Source: Amycolatopsis tucumanensis (lineage in GTDB: Bacteria > Actinomycetota > Actinomycetes > Mycobacteriales > Pseudonocardiaceae). Taken from it: a stretch of DNA of 64,000 bases. Both the position numbers and the translations under genes were made by a program. The notes under the pieces were generated by a model. That model was not told the origin of the DNA and did no database searches. It was given only the letters and a program-made list of their open reading frames with translations. Position 1 is the first letter of the stretch, and the number at the start of each line of letters is the position of its first letter. Shown here in pieces: positions 1 through 8,498 of this stretch. The stretch covers positions 170,016 to 234,015 of the forward strand of contig NZ_JAKGSD010000004.1 in the NCBI RefSeq assembly GCF_021654135.1, read 5' to 3'.

Positions 1-1
1 C

Positions 2-838
2 ACCGCGGCCGCGCAGCTGGTCGTCGTGTTGTTCACCGGCTCGGTCGCGCTGCTGGGCGACACCATCCACAACTTCGCCGACGCGCTCACCGCGGTCCCG
101 GTCGGCATCGCCTTCGCGCTCGGCCGCCGCGCCGCGAGCCGCCGGTTCACCTATGGGCTGGGCCGGGCCGAGGACCTCGCCGGGGTGGTCGTCGTGCTGA
201 TCATCGCGGGGTCGGCGGCGCTCGCCGGGTACGAGGCGGTCCGGCGGCTGATCGAGCCGCGGCCGGTCACCGGGCTGTGGGTGGTGGCCGCGGCGGGCGT
301 GATCGGGTTCCTCGGCAACGAGCTGGTCGCGCGGTGGCGCATCACGGTCGGCAGGCAGATCGGCTCCGCGGCGCTGGTCGCGGACGGGTTGCACGCGCGG
401 ACGGACGGGTTCACCTCGCTCGCGGTGGTGCTCGGCGCGCTCGGCGTCGCGCTCGGGTTCCCGATGGCCGACCCGATCATCGGGCTCGTGATCACCGCCG
501 CGATCCTGCTGGTGCTGCGCGACGCCGCGAAGGAGGTGTTCCGGCGGCTGATGGACGCGGTCGATCCGGCGACCGTCGACCTGGTCGAGCAGACCGCGCG
601 GTCCGTCGACGGGGTGCGCGCGGCGCGGGACGTGCGGGTGCGGTGGATCGGGCACAGCCTGCGCGCCGAGCTGGCGGTGGCGGTCGACCCGGCGCTGACC
701 GTGACCGCGGCGCACCACCTCGCGCACCAGGTGGAGCACCGGCTGACGCAACGAGTGCCGCGAATGACGGCGGCGGTGGTGCACACGGAGCCGGCGCTGG
801 GCGCGGAGGGGGCGCACGAGCTGGTGGGGCCCGGGTAG
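2..838 (+). CDS. Cation diffusion facilitator metal exporter, 5'-truncated by window edge
   Basis: This is the 3' part of a cation diffusion facilitator that exports divalent metal such as Zn/Co across the membrane by proton antiport. The frame is open from the first bases, so the true start lies outside the window. Two HxxxD metal-site motifs typical of Zn-type CDFs are visible: HNFAD in the second membrane helix and HARTD in the fifth. Hydrophobic segments follow each, then a soluble C-terminal domain of about 80 residues (from about MDAVDPATVD), the usual cytoplasmic dimerisation domain. GTG/TTG codons near position 26 are internal to a membrane helix and are unlikely starts. Family assignment is firm. 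The metal is inferred. Confidence 0.85.
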   Translation, partial: TAAAQLVVVLFTGSVALLGDTIHNFADALTAVPVGIAFALGRRAASRRFTYGLGRAEDLAGVVVVLIIAGSAALAGYEAVRRLIEPRPVTGLWVVAAAGVIGFLGNELVARWRITVGRQIGSAALVADGLHARTDGFTSLAVVLGALGVALGFPMADPIIGLVITAAILLVLRDAAKEVFRRLMDAVDPATVDLVEQTARSVDGVRAARDVRVRWIGHSLRAELAVAVDPALTVTAAHHLAHQVEHRLTQRVPRMTAAVVHTEPALGAEGAHELVGPG

Positions 839-876
839 TGGAGGGGGTGTTGCGGGCGCCTCGGGGGTTCGGTAGC

Positions 877-1062
877 GGGGGCGAGGTGGTTTTTCTTTAG
901 GGGGGCGGGTTGCGTGCGGGTGTTGGCATCGCGCGGCGGGAAGCCTGGCCGTGGTTTGCGGCGGGCCGGTCTGCCGGTGGGGCCGTGGTAGTGGGGCGAG
1001 TGGTTTTCCTTTAGGCAGGCTGGTTCGCGGGCGGGTGTTGGCACTGCGGGACGGGCGCGCCT
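877..1062. repeat. Imperfect direct repeat downstream of the CDF gene
   Basis: The 337-base gap between the CDF gene and the next gene has no convincing coding sequence. It holds two degenerate copies of a unit of about 65 bp, starting near 877 and 993 (period about 116). Both begin GGGGCGAG, continue with a GTGGTTTT(T/C)CTTTAG core and contain GCGGGTGTTGGCA. A weak partial third copy may start near 1076. No terminal inverted repeats or target duplications are visible. Confidence 0.55.
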
Positions 1063-1175
1063 GAAGGGCTGCATCAGGGGGCGCGGTGGCTTTCTGCGGC
1101 ACAGGACATCCAATTGCTGTGATGCTCATCACTTGTTCCGCACATTGATCGTCTGTATTGTGCTTCCTTGGCGCA

Positions 1176-1598
1176 GTGGATATCGAGCACATTCGACAGG
1201 AACTGGCCACTTTCCAAGGCTCCCGGATCGTCGAGGCGAACGGGGACGTCTTCGCCATCTACGACCCCCGCGGGGACCTGCCGCCGCAGCGTCAGATGCC
1301 CTGGGCGACCATCGTGACCTCGGACAACCCGTACGACGACACCTCGAACCTGGACCGGCCCGGGGTCTTCCGCCTCAACATCGGGCTCACCCGCGACCGC
1401 TTCAAGGAAGTCGTGCCGGACGGGGACTACGACGTCACCGCCCTGGACGTCCTGTTCCCGCACCCGCTGTACGGCGGGCAGCACTGGGTCTGCGTGATCA
1501 ACCCGGACGAAACCTGGCCGCAGGCCCGGAAACTCCTCGACGAGGCCTACGAGTTCGCGGTCCGCAAGTTCGACAACGCGGAACGCCGGCGTAGGTAG
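1176..1598 (+). CDS. DUF6194-like conserved protein
   Basis: A 140-residue soluble protein beginning VDIEHIRQEL and matching, from memory, the actinobacterial DUF6194 family of unknown function. It carries the usual conserved blocks: a GDVFAIYDP-like strand, an MPWATIVTSDNPYDD segment, RLNIGL, and a C-terminal HWVCVINP motif followed by a helix ending in basic residues. I prefer the GTG at 1176 over the TTG at 1158 because the six extra residues are not like the family's start. No clear Shine-Dalgarno is seen for either. It lies 9 bases upstream of the next gene on the same strand and may be co-transcribed with it. Function unknown. Confidence 0.7.
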   Translation: MDIEHIRQELATFQGSRIVEANGDVFAIYDPRGDLPPQRQMPWATIVTSDNPYDDTSNLDRPGVFRLNIGLTRDRFKEVVPDGDYDVTALDVLFPHPLYGGQHWVCVINPDETWPQARKLLDEAYEFAVRKFDNAERRRR

Positions 1599-1607
1599 CC
1601 TGCCCGC

Positions 1608-2546
1608 ATGGACGTACGGCGCCGGCGGGTGGCGGCCCAGCTCTTGGACCGGTCGAAAACACCGACGCTCGTCGGCGCCGTGCGCCACCTCCTCGCCGTG
1701 CAGGCCCAGGAACCGACCGCCTTCCCGCTGGCGCTGCGGGCCCGGGTGCCCGGCCTGACCGCCGCCGAACTCGACGAAGCCCGCCGGGACGCCACGCTCG
1801 TCCGCTGCTGGGGCCCGCGCGGCACCCTGCACCTGATCGCCCGCGACGACCTGCCCTGGCTGTACCCGCTGGTGAAACCGAATCCGGTCAACTCGCTCCG
1901 GCGGCTCAAGGAACTCGGCGTCGACAACCCCGACGCCTCACGCGCTGCCAAGGCTCTCGACGGCCGCGGCCCGCTCACCAAGGCCGAACTCGGTGAGCGG
2001 ACCGGGACCGAGGGGCAGGCGACGGTCCACCTGGCGGTGCTCGCCGCCGCGCGCGGGCTCGTCGTGCTCGGGCCGGAACGCGCCGGCAAGCCCACCTACG
2101 TCCACGCCGCCGACTGGCTGGGCACACCCCTGCCGACCGAACCCGGCGACACCGCCCTCGGCCAGCTCGTCGCCCGCTACCTGGCCGCGCACGAACCGGC
2201 CGAGCCCGCCGACCTCGCCGCCTGGTCCGGAATCCCCGTCACCAGGCTGAAACCCCACTGGCGCGAGTCCACAGTAGACGTCGAAGAAGCGGGCACCACA
2301 GTCCGCCTCATTCCGGCCTTCGACGAGTACCTCCTCGGCTGGCGCACCCGGGACCACGCCGTCGCCCCGGAACACCGCAGGCTCGTGCACCCCGGCGGCG
2401 GCATCGTCAAGGCAGCCGTCCTCGTCGACGGCCGCGTCGCGGGCACCTGGACCCGCGCGGGCGGCCGCGTCGACGTCCAGCCCTTCGAAGACCTGCCGGA
2501 CCTGACCGCGGAAATCGAGGACGTGCGCCGGTTCGACGGAAAATGA
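1608..2546 (+). CDS. Winged-helix DNA-binding protein, AlkX/AlkZ (HTH_42) family
   Basis: A 312-residue member of the HTH_42 winged-helix family that includes the AlkZ/AlkX (YcaQ, AZL) DNA glycosylases. Residues 32-34 read Q-A-Q, in the segment AVQAQEP; from memory this is the position of the catalytic Q-x-Q motif of AZL-type enzymes that unhook alkylated bases or interstrand crosslinks. Other family blocks visible are the WGPRGTLHLI segment, a winged-helix region around LTKAELGERTG, and the late FDEYLLGW motif. Length fits the family. Many AlkX-type proteins are uncharacterised, so repair activity is inference. The ATG start fits the alignment. Confidence 0.75.
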   Translation: MDVRRRRVAAQLLDRSKTPTLVGAVRHLLAVQAQEPTAFPLALRARVPGLTAAELDEARRDATLVRCWGPRGTLHLIARDDLPWLYPLVKPNPVNSLRRLKELGVDNPDASRAAKALDGRGPLTKAELGERTGTEGQATVHLAVLAAARGLVVLGPERAGKPTYVHAADWLGTPLPTEPGDTALGQLVARYLAAHEPAEPADLAAWSGIPVTRLKPHWRESTVDVEEAGTTVRLIPAFDEYLLGWRTRDHAVAPEHRRLVHPGGGIVKAAVLVDGRVAGTWTRAGGRVDVQPFEDLPDLTAEIEDVRRFDGK

Positions 2547-2584
2547 GTCGATCACCGCGACCGGCGCCAGCTATGCTGCCGGGC

Positions 2585-2629
2585 GTGAACAGCCCCGAGT
2601 CGGACAGAGGCCGGCGGATCACCCGCTGA
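2585..2629 (+). CDS. Leader peptide of the chloramphenicol-efflux gene (14 codons)
   Basis: A short frame GTG...TGA encodes MNSPESDRGRRITR immediately upstream of the efflux gene. It is too small to be a functional protein in isolation, but its codons 4-7 lie in the left arm of the stem that hides the downstream ribosome-binding site. This is the arrangement of drug-inducible translational attenuators, in which a ribosome stalled in the leader frees the downstream start. Actinobacterial cmr/cmx and cmlA-type genes are known to have such leaders. Translation of this particular frame is inferred. Confidence 0.6.
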   Translation: MNSPESDRGRRITR

Positions 2630-2659
2630 CCCTGTTTTCTCCGACTCGGGAGCTTTGTC
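2594..2659 (+). promoter_or_regulatory. Translational attenuator hairpin of the cmx-type gene
   Basis: A perfect 11-bp inverted repeat, CCCGAGTCGGA (2594-2604) and TCCGACTCGGG (2640-2650), encloses a 35-nt loop. The GGGAG ribosome-binding site (2648-2652) of the ATG at 2660 is partly inside the right arm, so the folded RNA should block translation. The left arm lies inside the 14-codon leader frame. Confidence 0.7.
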
Positions 2660-3802
2660 ATGCCCTTTGCCGTCTACCTGCTCGGGCTCGCCGTCTTCGC
2701 CCAGAGCACCTCGGAATTCATGCTGTCCGGGCTGGTCCCGGACATCGCCGCGGACCTGGACGTCTCGATCGCCGCCGCAGGCTACCTGACCTCGGCGTTC
2801 GCGGTCGGGATGATCGTCGGCGCGCCGCTGCTCGCCATCCTCGCCCGCCGCTGGCCGCAACGCCGGGCGGTCACCGCGTTCCTCGTCGTGTTCGCCGCCG
2901 CGCACGTGCTCGGCGCGCTCACCTCCAGCTACGCCGTCCTGCTCGTCACGCGGATCGTGGCGGCGCTGGCCAACGCCGGGTTCTGGGCGCTGGCCACCAC
3001 GGTCGCCGTCGCGCTGGTCGCGCCGGACGCCAAGGGCCGGGCGATGTCGGTGGTGATGGGCGGGGTCACGCTCGCCTGCGTCGCGGGCGTGCCCGGCGGC
3101 GCCGTGCTCGGCCAGGCCTGGGGCTGGCGCTCCGCGTTCTGGGCCGTGGCCGCGCTCGCCGTCGCGGCGACGATCGCGGTGGTGCGCACCATCCCGGTGT
3201 CCAAACCGGACACCGAGGCGACCGCCGTCCGTCCGCTGCTGCGCCGTCCACTGCTGCTCACCTACGCCACGAACGCCCTCGTCCAGGGCGCGACCTTCTG
3301 CACGTTCACCTACCTCGCGCCCCTGATCACCGAGGTGGCCGGGCTGTCCGAGGCGTGGGTGCCCGCGACGCTCGTGTTGTTCGGCGTCGGCGCGTGCGTC
3401 GGCATCGTGTTCGGCGGCCGCGTCGCCGACGCCCGGCCGCGCACGGTCCTGCTGACCGGCACGGCAGCGCTGACCGTCGGCTGGGCCGCGCTCGCGGTGA
3501 GCGCGTCCAGCCCGGTCGTCACGCTCGTTCTCGTGTTCCTGCAAGGGATGCTGGCGTTCGGGCTGGCGCCGGCGCTGACCGCGCGCGTGTTCTACCAGGC
3601 CCCGGGCAACGCGCTGGCCGGCGGCTTCACCACGGCCGCGTTCAACGTCGGCAACACGCTCGGCCCGGCACTGGGCGGGCTCGCGCTCGACGCGGGTCTC
3701 GGGTTCCGCTCGCCGGTCGTGGTCAGCGCGCTGCTCATGGTCGCATCAGTCGCGCAGGTGTACGGCCAGGTCCGACCGGCCAGGCGCGAGGTCGGCGCGT
3801 AG
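2660..3802 (+). CDS. cmx: Cmx/CmrA-family chloramphenicol efflux MFS transporter
   Basis: A 380-residue, 12-helix major facilitator transporter of the DHA1 type. Its N-terminus (MPFAVYLLGLAVFAQSTSEF) closely resembles the Cmx/Cmr chloramphenicol exporters of actinobacteria, with the family features SEFMLSGL, an RRWPQRRA loop between helices 2 and 3 and an AWGWRSAFW segment after helix 5. Expected role: proton-driven export of chloramphenicol or a related phenicol from the cytoplasm. The start is fixed by GGGAG seven bases upstream, itself buried in an attenuator hairpin, which supports drug-inducible expression. The 3' end overlaps the convergent quinone-reductase gene by 57 bases. Substrate is inferred from similarity. 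Confidence 0.85.
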   Translation: MPFAVYLLGLAVFAQSTSEFMLSGLVPDIAADLDVSIAAAGYLTSAFAVGMIVGAPLLAILARRWPQRRAVTAFLVVFAAAHVLGALTSSYAVLLVTRIVAALANAGFWALATTVAVALVAPDAKGRAMSVVMGGVTLACVAGVPGGAVLGQAWGWRSAFWAVAALAVAATIAVVRTIPVSKPDTEATAVRPLLRRPLLLTYATNALVQGATFCTFTYLAPLITEVAGLSEAWVPATLVLFGVGACVGIVFGGRVADARPRTVLLTGTAALTVGWAALAVSASSPVVTLVLVFLQGMLAFGLAPALTARVFYQAPGNALAGGFTTAAFNVGNTLGPALGGLALDAGLGFRSPVVVSALLMVASVAQVYGQVRPARREVGA

Positions 3803-4513
3803 CACCAGGTCCTCGTCGTAGTCGCCGCGGTTCTGGTGGCGGAACGGGATCGGCTCCGCGCTCTCCAGGGTGCGGAGCCGATCCCGCAATCCGGCTACCG
3901 CCGCGTCGAACCCGGCGTCGTCGAGGCGGTCGGCGCTCAGCACGGCGAACGGCGGCAGCGGCGCGATGCCGGTGTACCAGAATGTGCCGTGGTGCAAGGG
4001 GAACAGCAGGTCGTTCAGTTCACCGTGGACACCCCGCGGTCCGATGCTGGACGGCCGCGCGCCGATCGTCGTCACCACCATCGCACGCTTGCCGGTGAGC
4101 TTGCCGTCGCCGTAACGCAGCACCGTGCCGTCCTCGGCGGCGATCCCGTAGCCGAGGCCCTTCACGAAGACCCGGTCGAACCAGCCCTTGAGGATCGCCG
4201 GCAACCCGTACCACCACATCGGGAACTGCACCACGATCGCGTCCGCCCAGTCGAGCTTTTCCTGCTCCGCGCGGATGTCCGCGGGCAGGCGGCCGGACTC
4301 GTACGCCTCCTGCGAGGCCGAGGCGACCAGCATCCGCTCGGCCGGGTCGTGCTCGAAGTCGCCGTAGTCGACCACCGGGTTCCACTTCATCGCGTACAGG
4401 TCCGACACCCGGTAGGAGTGGCCGAACTCGTCCAGCGCCTTCAGCCCCTCGTCACGCAGCGCGGCGTTGAGCGAGCGTCCCTCCGGGTGGGCAAAGATCC
4501 ACAACACGTTCAT
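3746..4513 (-). CDS. NAD(P)H:quinone oxidoreductase / flavodoxin-like reductase
   Basis: A 255-residue flavodoxin-fold protein of the NAD(P)H dehydrogenase (quinone) family, which reduces quinones or other acceptors through bound FAD/FMN. It starts MNVLWIFAHPEGRSLN, the classical first strand and flavin-phosphate loop. It also has VQFPMWWYGLPAILKGWFDRV, the conserved substrate/flavin block, and a VTTIGARPS loop. I chose the ATG at 4513 because the 18 residues before it in the open frame are non-conserved. It is divergent from a GlxA regulator 70 bp away, the natural candidate controller. The C-terminal end overlaps the convergent efflux gene. Confidence 0.85.
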   Translation of the reverse strand: MNVLWIFAHPEGRSLNAALRDEGLKALDEFGHSYRVSDLYAMKWNPVVDYGDFEHDPAERMLVASASQEAYESGRLPADIRAEQEKLDWADAIVVQFPMWWYGLPAILKGWFDRVFVKGLGYGIAAEDGTVLRYGDGKLTGKRAMVVTTIGARPSSIGPRGVHGELNDLLFPLHHGTFWYTGIAPLPPFAVLSADRLDDAGFDAAVAGLRDRLRTLESAEPIPFRHQNRGDYDEDLVLRADLAPGRSDLAVHLRD

Positions 4514-4583
4514 GCCACCAGGCTCCGCCGTCACCGCGCCTGCGACGAGTGGCCCGATGGTCAGCATGTGTCAGGATCGGGCC

Positions 4584-5615
4584 ATGACGGTTTTCGCGAA
4601 CGACGACAGGCACCGGGTGGCCGTGCTGGTCCGGGACGGTCTGCTGCCGATCGAGGTCGGGATCGTGCACCGGCTGTTCGGGCAGGCCAGGGCTGGTGAC
4701 GAACCGCTGTACGAGGTGCTCACCTGCACCCTCCACCCCGGCGTGGTGCGCACCGACGCCGACTTCACGGTCAACGTCGAGCACGGCCTGGACGCGCTGG
4801 CCGAGGCCGACACGGTCATCGTGTCCTCCTCCGACGAGGACTACGGCCCGCAGCCCGGCGGTCCGCTGCAGGGCCCGCTCGCCGACGCCTTCGCGGCGAT
4901 CGAGCCGGGCACCCGCATCGCGTCCATCTGCAGCGGCGCGTTCGTCCTCGCCGCGGCCGGGCTGCTCGACGGCCGCCCCGCCACCACGCACTGGCAGTCC
5001 GCCGACGACCTGCGCACCCTCTACCCGCGCGTGCAGGTCGACCCGAACGTCCTCTACACCGAGTCCGGCAACGTCCTGACCTCGGCCGGCGTCGCGTCCG
5101 GCATCGACCTGTGCCTGCACATGATCCGCCGCGACCACGGCGCCGCGGTGGCCAACGAGGTCGCGCGCGGCACGATCGTCGCGCCCCACCGCGAGGGCGG
5201 CCAGGCCCAGTACATCCCCCGGCCGGTGCCGCAGCCGACGGTGTCCTCGACCGGCGCGGCGCGGGCGTGGGCGCTGGAGAACCTGCACCGGCCGCTGACG
5301 CTGCGGCAGCTCGCCGCGCGGGAGTCGATGAGCGTGCGCACCTTCACCCGCCGCTTCCGCGAGGAGGTCGGCCTCTCGCCCGGCCAGTGGCTCACGCAGC
5401 AACGCGTCGAACGCGCCCGCCAGCTGCTGGAGGAGACCGATCTGCCGATCGACCGGGTCGCCGAGGACGCCGGGTTCGGCAGCGCCGGTTCGCTGCGCCA
5501 GCACCTGCAGGCCGCGCTGGGCGTCTCACCGAGCGGCTACCGCTACACCTTCCGCGGCAGCCGCGCCGACGATCAGGACCACAGCTCGGCGGCCGGGAGC
5601 GGCCGGCCCAGGTAG
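4584..5615 (+). CDS. GlxA/AraC-family transcriptional regulator (DJ-1/PfpI plus HTH_18)
   Basis: A 343-residue two-domain regulator. Residues about 10-190 form a DJ-1/PfpI-like amidotransferase fold, with the ICSGAFVLAAAGLLDG nucleophile-elbow segment retaining the Cys. Residues about 225-325 hold two helix-turn-helix units of the AraC type (LRQLAARESMSVRTFTRRF and IDRVAEDAGFGSAGSLRQHL). Such GlxA-type proteins are ligand-responsive regulators of adjacent genes. Here the divergent quinone-reductase gene is the likely target. The ATG at 4584 begins the conserved region. The last 43 bases overlap the end of the convergent GGDEF-EAL gene. Confidence 0.85.
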   Translation: MTVFANDDRHRVAVLVRDGLLPIEVGIVHRLFGQARAGDEPLYEVLTCTLHPGVVRTDADFTVNVEHGLDALAEADTVIVSSSDEDYGPQPGGPLQGPLADAFAAIEPGTRIASICSGAFVLAAAGLLDGRPATTHWQSADDLRTLYPRVQVDPNVLYTESGNVLTSAGVASGIDLCLHMIRRDHGAAVANEVARGTIVAPHREGGQAQYIPRPVPQPTVSSTGAARAWALENLHRPLTLRQLAARESMSVRTFTRRFREEVGLSPGQWLTQQRVERARQLLEETDLPIDRVAEDAGFGSAGSLRQHLQAALGVSPSGYRYTFRGSRADDQDHSSAAGSGRPR

Positions 5616-8305
5616 TAGCCCTGGGCCTGGTCGCAGCCGAGCCGCTTGAGGATCTCCAGCTGCTTGGCGTTCTCCACGCCCTCCGCGACGACGGTCAGGT
5701 GCACGGCGTGGGCCATCGCGATGATGCTCGTGACGATCACCTCGGCGTCCCCGGACTCGCCCAGCCCGGTGATGAAGGACCGGTCGATCTTCAACGTGTC
5801 CAGCGTCAGCCGCTGCAGCTGCGCCAGCGACGAGTAACCGGTGCCGAAGTCGTCGATCGCCAGGCACACCCCGAGCTCGCGCAGCGCGGCCAGCGTCTTG
5901 CTGGTGACCGTGGAATCCCGCATCAGCGCGCTCTCGGTGATCTCCAGGCACAGCGCGTCCGCGGGCAGCCCGGTCACCGCCAGCGCCTCCTCCACGGCCA
6001 GCACCAGCGCCGGGTCGTCGAGCTGCCGGGTGGACAGGTTGATCTTCAGCCCGACCTTCGCGCCCCGCGCCCGCCGCGACGCCACCTCCCGGGTGGTCTC
6101 CCGCAGCATGTGCGAGCCGAGCAGGTTGATCAGGTCGCTCTCCTCGGCCAGCGGGATGAACTCCGCTGGCGAGATCGGCCCGTGCACCGGGTGCGTCCAG
6201 CGCAGCAGGCCCTCGACCGCGACCATCTCGTCGGTGCGCAGGTCGACGACCGGCTGGTAGGCGGCCCACAGGCGGCCGTGCCGGACCGCGTCGCGCAGGT
6301 CCTGCTCCAGCCGCAGGCGTCGCTGCATCCGCATCCGCAGCTCGACGTCGAAGAACTCGTAGCGGCCGCGGCCCAGCGTCTTCGCGTGGTACATCGCGAC
6401 GTCCGCGTCGCGCAGCAGCTCGTCGGCCTCACGCTGGTCGCCGGGGCCGGTCAGCACGATCCCGATGCTCGCGTCGACGTGCAGGCGGCGCCCGTCGACC
6501 GAGATCGGGGTGGTCACCGCGTCCCGGATGTGGTTGGTCAGCGCCCGCACCCCGGACTCGTCGTGCACGCCGAACGCGATCACCACGAACTCGTCCCCGC
6601 CGAGCCGCCCCACCACGTCCCCGGCGCGCACCGCGTGCCGCAGCCGCTCGCCGGCGATCTGCAGCACCCGGTCGCCGATCGTGTGACCGAGCGAGTCGTT
6701 GATGACCTTGAACTTGTCCAGGTCGATGAACAGCACCGCGGTGGCGCCGTAACCCTCCTCGTGCAGGGCCGCGTTGAGCCGCTGCAGCACGAGCGTGCGG
6801 TTGGCCAGCCCGGTCAGCGGGTCGTGCGTGGCGTCGTGCGCGAGCCGCTCGCCGATCGCCTTGCGCTCGGTGATGTCGCTGAACGACAGCACGAACGCCG
6901 AGGAGGCCATGTCCTCCGGGTTCATCGCCCGGCAGGACACCGACAGCCACACGATCCGGCCGTCCGCGCGCTTGGCCCGCATCACCCGGCCCTGCTGCGG
7001 CTCGCCGCCGCGGCGCAGCTGCGCGGACGGGTACTCCGACGGGTCGAGCCGCCGCCCGTCCTCGTCGTAGAGCGGCCAGTTGTCCGGCGGCGTGGCCATC
7101 AGCTCCGCCTCGGTGGCGCCGAGGATGTGCTCGGCCGCCGGGTTCGCCGACATCACCCGGCCGTTCGGGCCGATCACCAGCACACCCTCGTCCAGGGCCG
7201 CGACGACCGTGCTGAACTGGCGTTCCGCGCGGCGGCGGGCGGTCTCGTCCGCGCACACCAGCACGTAGCCGTCGTCCATCTCGGCCGCCGACACCCGCAC
7301 CGCCAGCGCGGAGCCGTCCGCGGCGCGGTGGGTCGTCTGCGCGACGCCGCCGTGGGCGAGCACGTCGGCCGGGTCGAGCGGCGCGCCCACCAGCCGGCCG
7401 ACCTCCTGGCCCAGCGCGTCGGCCGCGCGCCAGCCGTAGATGTTCTCGGCCGCCGGGTTCCAGCTGGTCACGCGGCCCCGCGCGTCGGTCGCGATCAGCG
7501 CGTCGCTGACGTGCTGGACGAGCGCGGCCTGGTAGCGCAACGCGGCCTCGGCGGCCTTCTGCGCGCTGACGTCGCGCATGATCACCTGGAAGGCCGGCTT
7601 GCCCTCCCAGGTCGTGCGCACCGACACCGACTCCACGGTGATCCGCTCGCCGTCCAGCCTGGTCAGCACCGCCTCCGCCGGCTCGGACGTGGCACCCGGC
7701 TCGCTCAGCCCGGCGATCCGGCGCAGCATCGACGGCACCGACGGCGGATCCACGAAGTCGGTGATCGGCCGCCCGATCAGCTCGGACGCGGTGATGGCCC
7801 CGACGAACCGGACCGCGGCGGGGTTGGCGTAGGTCAGCACGCCGTACTGGTGCACGACGATGCCGTCCGGGCTCAGCTCGACCAGCAGCCGGTAGCGGTC
7901 GGCGAGGTCGGCCAGCTCACGGCGGTCCTCGTGCCGGTCGGTGACGTCCGTGGCGATGCCGAACAGCCCGCCGTCGAACGTGCGGGCGCGGAACCGGATC
8001 CACCGCGAGTCGCCCGCCGGCGTCTCGTAGGGCTGCTCCAGCTCCAGGTCGTGCCACACCGGCGCGGTGCGGGCGGCCAGCATCAGCGGCTCGACCAGCT
8101 CGGCGAGCCGCGCGCGGATCTCCGCGTCGGGCGCGCCGGGCAGCGCGAGCAGGCGGTCGAGGCCGGGCCGCCAGGTGAGGACGTCGTCGGCGAAGCCGAA
8201 GGACCAGATCACGGCGCGATCGGCGGACAGGGCCAGGTCGATCACCTGTTCATGATCGACGGACAGGCCGGCCACGCCTTCCCCGGGGTTGGCGTTTGGC
8301 TCCAT
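5573..8305 (-). CDS. PAS-GGDEF-EAL cyclic-di-GMP signalling protein
   Basis: About 910 residues with several PAS/PAC sensory domains, then GGDEF and EAL domains that make and degrade cyclic-di-GMP. The GGDEF domain carries the intact RLGGDEF signature. The EAL domain has EGLLRW in place of EALLRW but keeps the Glu and the other catalytic blocks: NLSTRQ, LEITES, DDFGTGYSS, LKIDRSF, VAEGVE and QGYYLGRP. Both activities are therefore possible. There are no transmembrane segments, so it is probably a cytosolic sensor. I prefer the ATG at 8305 (a GGA-rich stretch sits close upstream). A TTG at 8383 would add 26 residues. It overlaps the convergent GlxA gene by 43 bases. Confidence 0.88.
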   Translation of the reverse strand: MEPNANPGEGVAGLSVDHEQVIDLALSADRAVIWSFGFADDVLTWRPGLDRLLALPGAPDAEIRARLAELVEPLMLAARTAPVWHDLELEQPYETPAGDSRWIRFRARTFDGGLFGIATDVTDRHEDRRELADLADRYRLLVELSPDGIVVHQYGVLTYANPAAVRFVGAITASELIGRPITDFVDPPSVPSMLRRIAGLSEPGATSEPAEAVLTRLDGERITVESVSVRTTWEGKPAFQVIMRDVSAQKAAEAALRYQAALVQHVSDALIATDARGRVTSWNPAAENIYGWRAADALGQEVGRLVGAPLDPADVLAHGGVAQTTHRAADGSALAVRVSAAEMDDGYVLVCADETARRRAERQFSTVVAALDEGVLVIGPNGRVMSANPAAEHILGATEAELMATPPDNWPLYDEDGRRLDPSEYPSAQLRRGGEPQQGRVMRAKRADGRIVWLSVSCRAMNPEDMASSAFVLSFSDITERKAIGERLAHDATHDPLTGLANRTLVLQRLNAALHEEGYGATAVLFIDLDKFKVINDSLGHTIGDRVLQIAGERLRHAVRAGDVVGRLGGDEFVVIAFGVHDESGVRALTNHIRDAVTTPISVDGRRLHVDASIGIVLTGPGDQREADELLRDADVAMYHAKTLGRGRYEFFDVELRMRMQRRLRLEQDLRDAVRHGRLWAAYQPVVDLRTDEMVAVEGLLRWTHPVHGPISPAEFIPLAEESDLINLLGSHMLRETTREVASRRARGAKVGLKINLSTRQLDDPALVLAVEEALAVTGLPADALCLEITESALMRDSTVTSKTLAALRELGVCLAIDDFGTGYSSLAQLQRLTLDTLKIDRSFITGLGESGDAEVIVTSIIAMAHAVHLTVVAEGVENAKQLEILKRLGCDQAQGYYLGRPLPAAELWS

Positions 8306-8498
8306 CTTCCGTCCGATCCGCCGAGCATCTTCTGCTGTCCGATTACACCATTCGGCCGCTTCACCGTGGTCCTTGTGCACCAATCTCCGGCAGCGGACTG
8401 CGCTCGGTTATGCCCTTCCGGCTGCTCGACGTTGGCTTGGAACGAGTCCGTTCCTCGGGACGGATCGTAGAGGCAATGACGAAGGAGGGGCGAGTGCG

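Noticed and set aside
5111..8470. A plus-strand open frame of over 1100 codons opposite the GGDEF-EAL gene
   Set aside because: It is a composition artefact: its product is Arg/Ala/Gly/His-rich with no domain, while the minus strand encodes a full PAS-GGDEF-EAL protein.
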